The translations under genes and the position numbers were made by a program. The notes beneath the pieces are model-generated. The model was not told the DNA's origin, searched no databases, and saw nothing but the letters and a program-made list of their open reading frames with translations. A stretch of DNA of 24,936 nt from an archaeon. GTDB lineage: Archaea; Aenigmatarchaeota; Aenigmatarchaeia; GW2011-AR5; GCA-2688965. The stretch spans positions 32,831-57,766 of the forward strand of contig NZEE01000020.1 of assembly GCA_002688965.1 (NCBI GenBank), written 5' to 3'. Positions 22,701 to 24,936 of the stretch are shown here, piece by piece. Position 1 is the stretch's first letter. The number at the start of each line of letters is the position of its first letter.

Positions 22701-24211
22701 GGGATGGGTCGGATTTACCCGGTGACGATAAAATTGTTGAGTATTTATACCATTCACAAGGGGGGTTGGGAACGAATATCGGAATTATCCCTTCGGTATG
22801 GTTTTCCCAACTAACCAAAAAAGAGCGAAAAGAAATTATCGCCCCAATGGAAAATCTCATCAATACAATGAATGATGTAGGGGCTTTTGATGCAGAATCC
22901 TTTGGTGCTGAAGAGTTTGGGGCTGAAGGAAAGGGTTACAGAAATCCTTATGCTTTCCGAAAACCAAAATTAGTTGATACTGATAACTACAAAGGACATA
23001 CAGAAGGACATAAAAATGGAAGTTGGGATTTGTATGAAATGTATGGCTCGGATAACAAGTTGCAGTTAGAAATTAGACCACTACATGATAAATGGGGGAT
23101 TACTCTCCCGATGAGTAGTGTTGCAGTAAAGGATGCTAAATTGATTGCTGATGCACCAATGCTTCTTGAAGAAGTCAAAGACGGCAACAGAATAAAGGAA
23201 TACATTTATCAGTTTGCACAATACCCTACTATCAAAAAAATCCACTTAGACGATTTAATTGCATTCATTGAAGAAGATGATGAAAGATTTACTCATCTTG
23301 ATGCTGAAGAGTTTGGGGCTGAAGGTGATAAAACTTGTCTAATGACGGGTCAAGTAATCCCTGCAAACAAGACTTATGCTTCAGCAGATTTGGCTCGGTT
23401 AGCGACACAGAAGGTTAGTTTGTTTGGCGGAAGCGGCGGTTATCAACGGGCAGACTTGGCGAAAGCCGTTATGGTTTTGAAGCAATCAAATATGGAATTG
23501 TCTGCGGCTGAATGGGCAGAGAGAATTAAGGCATCGTCTAATTATAGGACAAATAAAGAATTAACCCCGTTCAATATTAATTCGATATTGAAATATTTGA
23601 AGCCAGATGTTATTAATAAGAGAGCCACTAAAGGTGGGATAAAATCTAAGGGATATGTATATCGAGTGGTCAAAGGCAATTGTTTGATGGATTGGATTAG
23701 GTCAGATTATCTGCCTCAAGAGGAAACTGAAAAAAAGTTGAGTGAATCGTTTTCTGTTGAGGGAAAATCAACCCCACTTAGGCCGGTAAAGGCAAAGATT
23801 TTAGAAGTAGCAGAAGATGATGATGTATATGTTGTAACTTATGCTACTGTTGGGAATGCAAAGGGCAACCTTATTCCTATTGATAATTTATTATTTGATG
23901 TAGTTAAGGGTGAAAATAAAGCATATAAAGGGATGACCCTTGCAGTTGAAGATGTGATTATTGAAGATTTTGTTAAAGAAAGAACATCCAAAGGATATTC
24001 TAGTGATATATTAGATGCCCAAATAGATGCCTTTTTAATGGATAAAGGAATTAGACCGTTTAATAAAAATAGATTCAAAACATTTATGCAGACTAATGAG
24101 TGGGAAAGTTATTTCTCAAAGAGTGGCGGATTTTTATGGTTCACCGTAACTCCCCTAAAGGAGTATCTAAAAAAGGAATCTCCTTCATGGATATATGTTC
24201 CATTCAGTTAG
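19727..24211 (+). CDS. gltX: Mosaic protein (1494 aa): membrane anchor, GluRS catalytic core, then modules split by A-E-E-F-G-A-E linkers
   Basis: Residues 10-26 form a short hydrophobic helix, so the N-terminus may be membrane-anchored. Residues ~30-240 are helical and unknown. Residues ~245-600 are a class I glutamyl-tRNA synthetase catalytic core of archaeal type: P-T-P-N-G-P-L-S-I-G-H-S-R at 253-265 (HIGH motif), R-F-D-D-T-D-P at 285-291, and I-S-T-S-R-M-R-K-G at 516-524 (KMSKS equivalent). The usual C-terminal anticodon-binding barrel is not seen. Linkers of the A-E-x-F-x-A-E type then divide the rest: 687-788 unknown; 794-833 basic; 841-934 with six C-x2-C pairs; 942-977 with two more; 982-1052, 1068-1191 and 1200-1494 unknown. 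It could be a polyprotein cleaved at the linkers or one multidomain virion or membrane protein. Whether the synthetase is active, and on which tRNA, is open. The 3' end overlaps the convergent minus-strand gene by 8 bases. Confidence 0.88.
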   Translation: MSDNSIDYSKLGIAGLLLALGYAGWKKINEPPAVHLAEGNQLSRDESLELATYITLKESSDKGHVGMGLLGKFSRIPGFDRSAIGIFKGQIKEVADLRNHEPEVAAGLLADLEAKVDVSLLDSLYLSPELKDYITMISHAKLYRAFKEGLDDERIFIWKMILLPIIEAKSEEIYGKRATILNGFLDNPADIFDDVYLKYTPFTPDSIEAIEGKLNAWGIPLNFPHTPDDLKDVDIESGKIGDTSDKVVVRFAPTPNGPLSIGHSRGVCLLGEYQKRYPGAKLLLRFDDTDPAKSTNLSEYGIENVFDKIIDEMNWLLDIELPKEDIIVASKRFGIYQNAVKKAISEGKAVCDTKEEGIIKGVEANLKVYEDMFAGKYGAGEAAIKLKSTIPKDSLNKSYAERKGEVLYRMVKHKGENLCVPLMNLQSVVDDKMYNVTHIVRGADHDRSNLGRQKQIWADLGYGPFPYDDNWGLVALTSDQKYQTYVSKSEYSEKSDEIDETLGKKEGKIGIKTTRISTSRMRKGMDEGLHQEHKFDSPKLPTLTSLRHEHQLIEGARPILASAIRAYWNIKRPNQDETAIFNRDELRELSRHILDEGYIFEEREYDDERERQEYIKKLKVSDKYYAEGDEAENDDEVSALMLANPHWVPMYEETKKEGESFDDWYERFMFGKAAEEFGAEAESFDAPKDDVDDDNLRKTLTMIAKWCVDENRVRDYSADPPWEGCHEFSNNEIKLITESLGRNADGHAYLYKDGGNVGFIRFYMGCSNPKWDFIYNSSKPKKSQFWLGAESFETKHERRGKVRTMSGKPHKPRKLVRDKNIRPEEAGKRTHLRAEGFGAEKDWSECVVCKSNKATEGKYETIVCHDCAYDSWGRRNTPIKDRCPSCYDSQELWVGEWMRCSECNESLCENCETENYQVCEQCWADDEIRAYYLRAEEFGAEEVCPQCKFSGKKNRIYADRLCVECIEREEDYHKTSTFDAEEGWKERLMNWGDGSDLPGDDKIVEYLYHSQGGLGTNIGIIPSVWFSQLTKKERKEIIAPMENLINTMNDVGAFDAESFGAEEFGAEGKGYRNPYAFRKPKLVDTDNYKGHTEGHKNGSWDLYEMYGSDNKLQLEIRPLHDKWGITLPMSSVAVKDAKLIADAPMLLEEVKDGNRIKEYIYQFAQYPTIKKIHLDDLIAFIEEDDERFTHLDAEEFGAEGDKTCLMTGQVIPANKTYASADLARLATQKVSLFGGSGGYQRADLAKAVMVLKQSNMELSAAEWAERIKASSNYRTNKELTPFNINSILKYLKPDVINKRATKGGIKSKGYVYRVVKGNCLMDWIRSDYLPQEETEKKLSESFSVEGKSTPLRPVKAKILEVAEDDDVYVVTYATVGNAKGNLIPIDNLLFDVVKGENKAYKGMTLAVEDVIIEDFVKERTSKGYSSDILDAQIDAFLMDKGIRPFNKNRFKTFMQTNEWESYFSKSGGFLWFTVTPLKEYLKKESPSWIYVPFS
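21746..21784 (+). repeat. Linker copy 1 (residues 674-686)
   Basis: Encodes A-E-E-F-G-A-E-A-E-S-F-D-A: one F-G unit followed by one S-F-D unit. It lies between the GluRS-containing part and the first downstream module. Confidence 0.85.
22091..22105 (+). repeat. Linker copy 2, half unit (residues 789-793)
   Basis: Encodes A-E-S-F-E; its DNA GCAGAATCCTTTGA is identical to the second half of copy 1. It separates the 687-788 module from a basic segment. Confidence 0.75.
22226..22246 (+). repeat. Linker copy 3 (residues 834-840)
   Basis: Encodes A-E-G-F-G-A-E, immediately before the cysteine-rich module that starts at residue 841. Confidence 0.85.
22529..22549 (+). repeat. Linker copy 4 (residues 935-941)
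   Basis: Encodes A-E-E-F-G-A-E with the DNA GCTGAAGAGTTTGGGGCTGA, identical to copies 6 (second half) and 7. It splits the six-pair and two-pair cysteine modules. Confidence 0.88.
22658..22669 (+). repeat. Linker copy 5, partial (residues 978-981)
   Basis: Encodes only F-D-A-E (within S-T-F-D-A-E-E-G), at the end of the two-pair cysteine module. Confidence 0.6.
22883..22927 (+). repeat. Linker copy 6, triple unit (residues 1053-1067)
   Basis: Encodes A-F-D-A-E-S-F-G-A-E-E-F-G-A-E, three F-x-A-E units in a row spaced five residues apart (F1054, F1059, F1064). Confidence 0.88.
23300..23323 (+). repeat. Linker copy 7 (residues 1192-1199)
   Basis: Encodes D-A-E-E-F-G-A-E before the last 295-residue module; DNA identical to copy 4 across the core. 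Confidence 0.88.
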
Positions 24212-24605
24212 ATGGGTTTGTAATATAATTTTTAATAATATCTGCTATTGATTCTTTATCTTTGCCTATAAGATTTGTAATATCGCCAGATGGTGATTCA
24301 AAATATCTTCTTGGATGGTCCATGATAAACTTCACTATTGAATCAATTTCATCTCCATGATTATCATAAATTTCTTCAAATGTTCCTTGTTGCCAAATCT
24401 TGAAACTATCAATTATCTCTTTAATCAATGATTCTGAAATATTAGATTCTTGTTCGGTAATCATCTCTATAATGGTATGTTCATCAACACCCCATTCATC
24501 GGCTTCAGCCATATAATCAAAATATGTTTTAATAATAGTTTCAACTCGCCATCGTTGGTGTTGTTCATGGGACATACCCATTGCTCTCCAATATTTTCTA
24601 TTCAT
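24204..24605 (-). CDS. Acidic helical protein, unknown (133 aa)
   Basis: Minus-strand gene convergent with the mosaic gene, overlapping its end by 8 bases. The ATG at 24605 has AGGAGA five bases upstream and a TATA box (rc of 24639-24648, GTTTATATAG-like) about 35-45 bases upstream. The sequence is soluble, helical and acidic (D-E-W-G-V-D-E-H-T, E-E-I-Y-D-N-H-G-D-E) with a basic N-terminus rich in H, Q and R. No family recognised. Confidence 0.75.
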   Translation of the reverse strand: MNRKYWRAMGMSHEQHQRWRVETIIKTYFDYMAEADEWGVDEHTIIEMITEQESNISESLIKEIIDSFKIWQQGTFEEIYDNHGDEIDSIVKFIMDHPRRYFESPSGDITNLIGKDKESIADIIKNYITNPSN

Positions 24606-24638
24606 ATTAATCTCCTAATATATATTATTATGTATTAC

Positions 24639-24648
24639 CTATATAAAC
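24639..24648 (-). promoter_or_regulatory. TATA-box promoter for the minus-strand 133-aa gene
   Basis: On the minus strand this reads AGTTTATATA, followed by a short leader with AGGAGA before the ATG at 24605. It overlaps the 3' end of the zinc-ribbon gene's transcript region. Confidence 0.55.
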
Positions 24649-24652
24649 TGTA

Positions 24653-24805
24653 TCATTCTTCTTCAGAATAATATTCAGCCATAAAGGAGTCCACATCCAT
24701 ATTTGCATTACATTGGGTGCAATTATAGATAGTATATCTCCCTTTCTTGTAGGAAACCATTGTGTTTCCGCATTCTTCACAGACAATTTCTTTTTCGCTC
24801 GTCAT
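24653..24805 (-). CDS. Zinc-ribbon mini-protein (50 aa)
   Basis: Minus strand, ATG at 24805, TGA ending at 24653. The peptide carries C9-x2-C12 and C29-x2-C32 separated by 16 residues, the usual spacing of a zinc ribbon, followed by an acidic tail (A-E-Y-Y-S-E-E-E). Such mini-proteins often bind nucleic acid or RNA polymerase; the function here is unknown. A TATA box 22-31 bases upstream supports a leaderless start. It precedes the 133-residue gene on the same strand with a 47-base gap. Confidence 0.75.
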   Translation of the reverse strand: MTSEKEIVCEECGNTMVSYKKGRYTIYNCTQCNANMDVDSFMAEYYSEEE

Positions 24806-24827
24806 ATTAATTACTAATCAGCAGGGG

Positions 24828-24836
24828 GATATAAAC
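24828..24836 (-). promoter_or_regulatory. TATA-box promoter for the zinc-ribbon gene
   Basis: Minus strand GGTTTATATC, centred about 27 bases before the ATG at 24805, suits a leaderless transcript. Confidence 0.6.
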
Positions 24837-24860
24837 CCTCCCATGAAACTAACAGAATGT

Positions 24861-24869
24861 TTTATATAG
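24861..24869 (+). promoter_or_regulatory. TATA-box promoter for a gene leaving the window
   Basis: TTTATATAG on the plus strand, diverging from the zinc-ribbon promoter. Transcription would start near 24886-24892, just before the hairpin. An ATG with AAGGA upstream sits at the window edge (24934). Confidence 0.6.
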
Positions 24870-24892
24870 TTGGTAATATAAGAACAATATAG

Positions 24893-24911
24893 AGGAAACG
24901 GCGGGTTTCCT
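24893..24911 (+). promoter_or_regulatory. Perfect 7-bp hairpin in the leader of the next gene
   Basis: AGGAAAC (24893-24899), loop GGCGG, GTTTCCT (24905-24911). It lies just downstream of the predicted transcription start and about 23 bases before the edge ATG, so the transcript would begin with this hairpin. This contrasts with the leaderless genes elsewhere and suggests a regulatory or stabilising 5' structure, or the start of a small RNA. Confidence 0.55.
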
Positions 24912-24936
24912 AGAATGAAAAAGTGAAAAGGAAATG

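Noticed and set aside
21746..23323. CRISPR array or intein explanation for the linker repeats
   Set aside because: Repeats are irregularly spaced (100 to about 400 bases), in frame, and lie inside one long coding sequence; no intein splice-junction residues (C/S at start, H-N at end) flank the modules.
24450..24671. 73-residue plus-strand frame at the right end
   Set aside because: It is antisense to the 133-residue gene, which has a well-placed ribosome-binding site and TATA box.

Overview
The window looks archaeal, AT-rich and gene-dense, and is probably part of an extrachromosomal element or virus genome rather than a chromosome. Archaeal signs: TATA-type boxes sit about 20-30 bases before many start codons or RNA starts and many first genes look leaderless; there is an archaeal-type Spt5 (NGN plus KOW); and the glutamyl-tRNA synthetase core is of the archaeal class with an S-T-S type second signature. 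Mobile-element signs: several giant proteins I cannot assign, many tiny membrane proteins, scattered tRNA-like genes, and virus-style auxiliary genes (ribonucleotide reductase, A-type Fe-S carrier). No capsid, terminase, replication or integrase gene is in view, so 'virus' is an inference.

Layout. 1-8975: two giant alpha-helical proteins (884+ and 1682 residues) that share a related C-terminal module, then a C2H2 zinc-finger protein. 9077-11649: a coenzyme-B12-type ribonucleotide reductase and two small unknown genes. 11690-15679: a 1067-residue protein with an N-terminal class II tRNA nucleotidyltransferase/poly(A) polymerase domain, translationally coupled to an IscA-type Fe-S carrier, then a small membrane protein. 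15721-19397: small genes, many membrane-bound, plus two tRNA-like genes, Spt5, a GNAT acetyltransferase and a helix-turn-helix protein; it also holds a 39-residue membrane peptide at 18461 and a 16-codon copy of the start of an upstream gene at 19347. 19465-24211: a lysine-rich basic protein and a 1494-residue mosaic protein. 24204-24936: two minus-strand genes, including a 50-residue zinc-ribbon protein, and a promoter with a hairpin leader entering the next gene.

The most unusual object is the mosaic protein at 19727-24211. It has an N-terminal membrane segment, a GluRS catalytic core without a recognisable anticodon-binding barrel, and then a string of unrelated small modules (basic, cysteine-rich, unknown). 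The modules are separated by short linkers of the pattern A-E-[EGS]-F-[GDE]-A-E, which are nearly identical at DNA level. I read this as a possible polyprotein or a cassette-assembled protein. Together with the nucleotidyltransferase, the tRNA-like genes and Spt5, it suggests an element that carries its own RNA-processing and translation-related tools; that functional link is inference.
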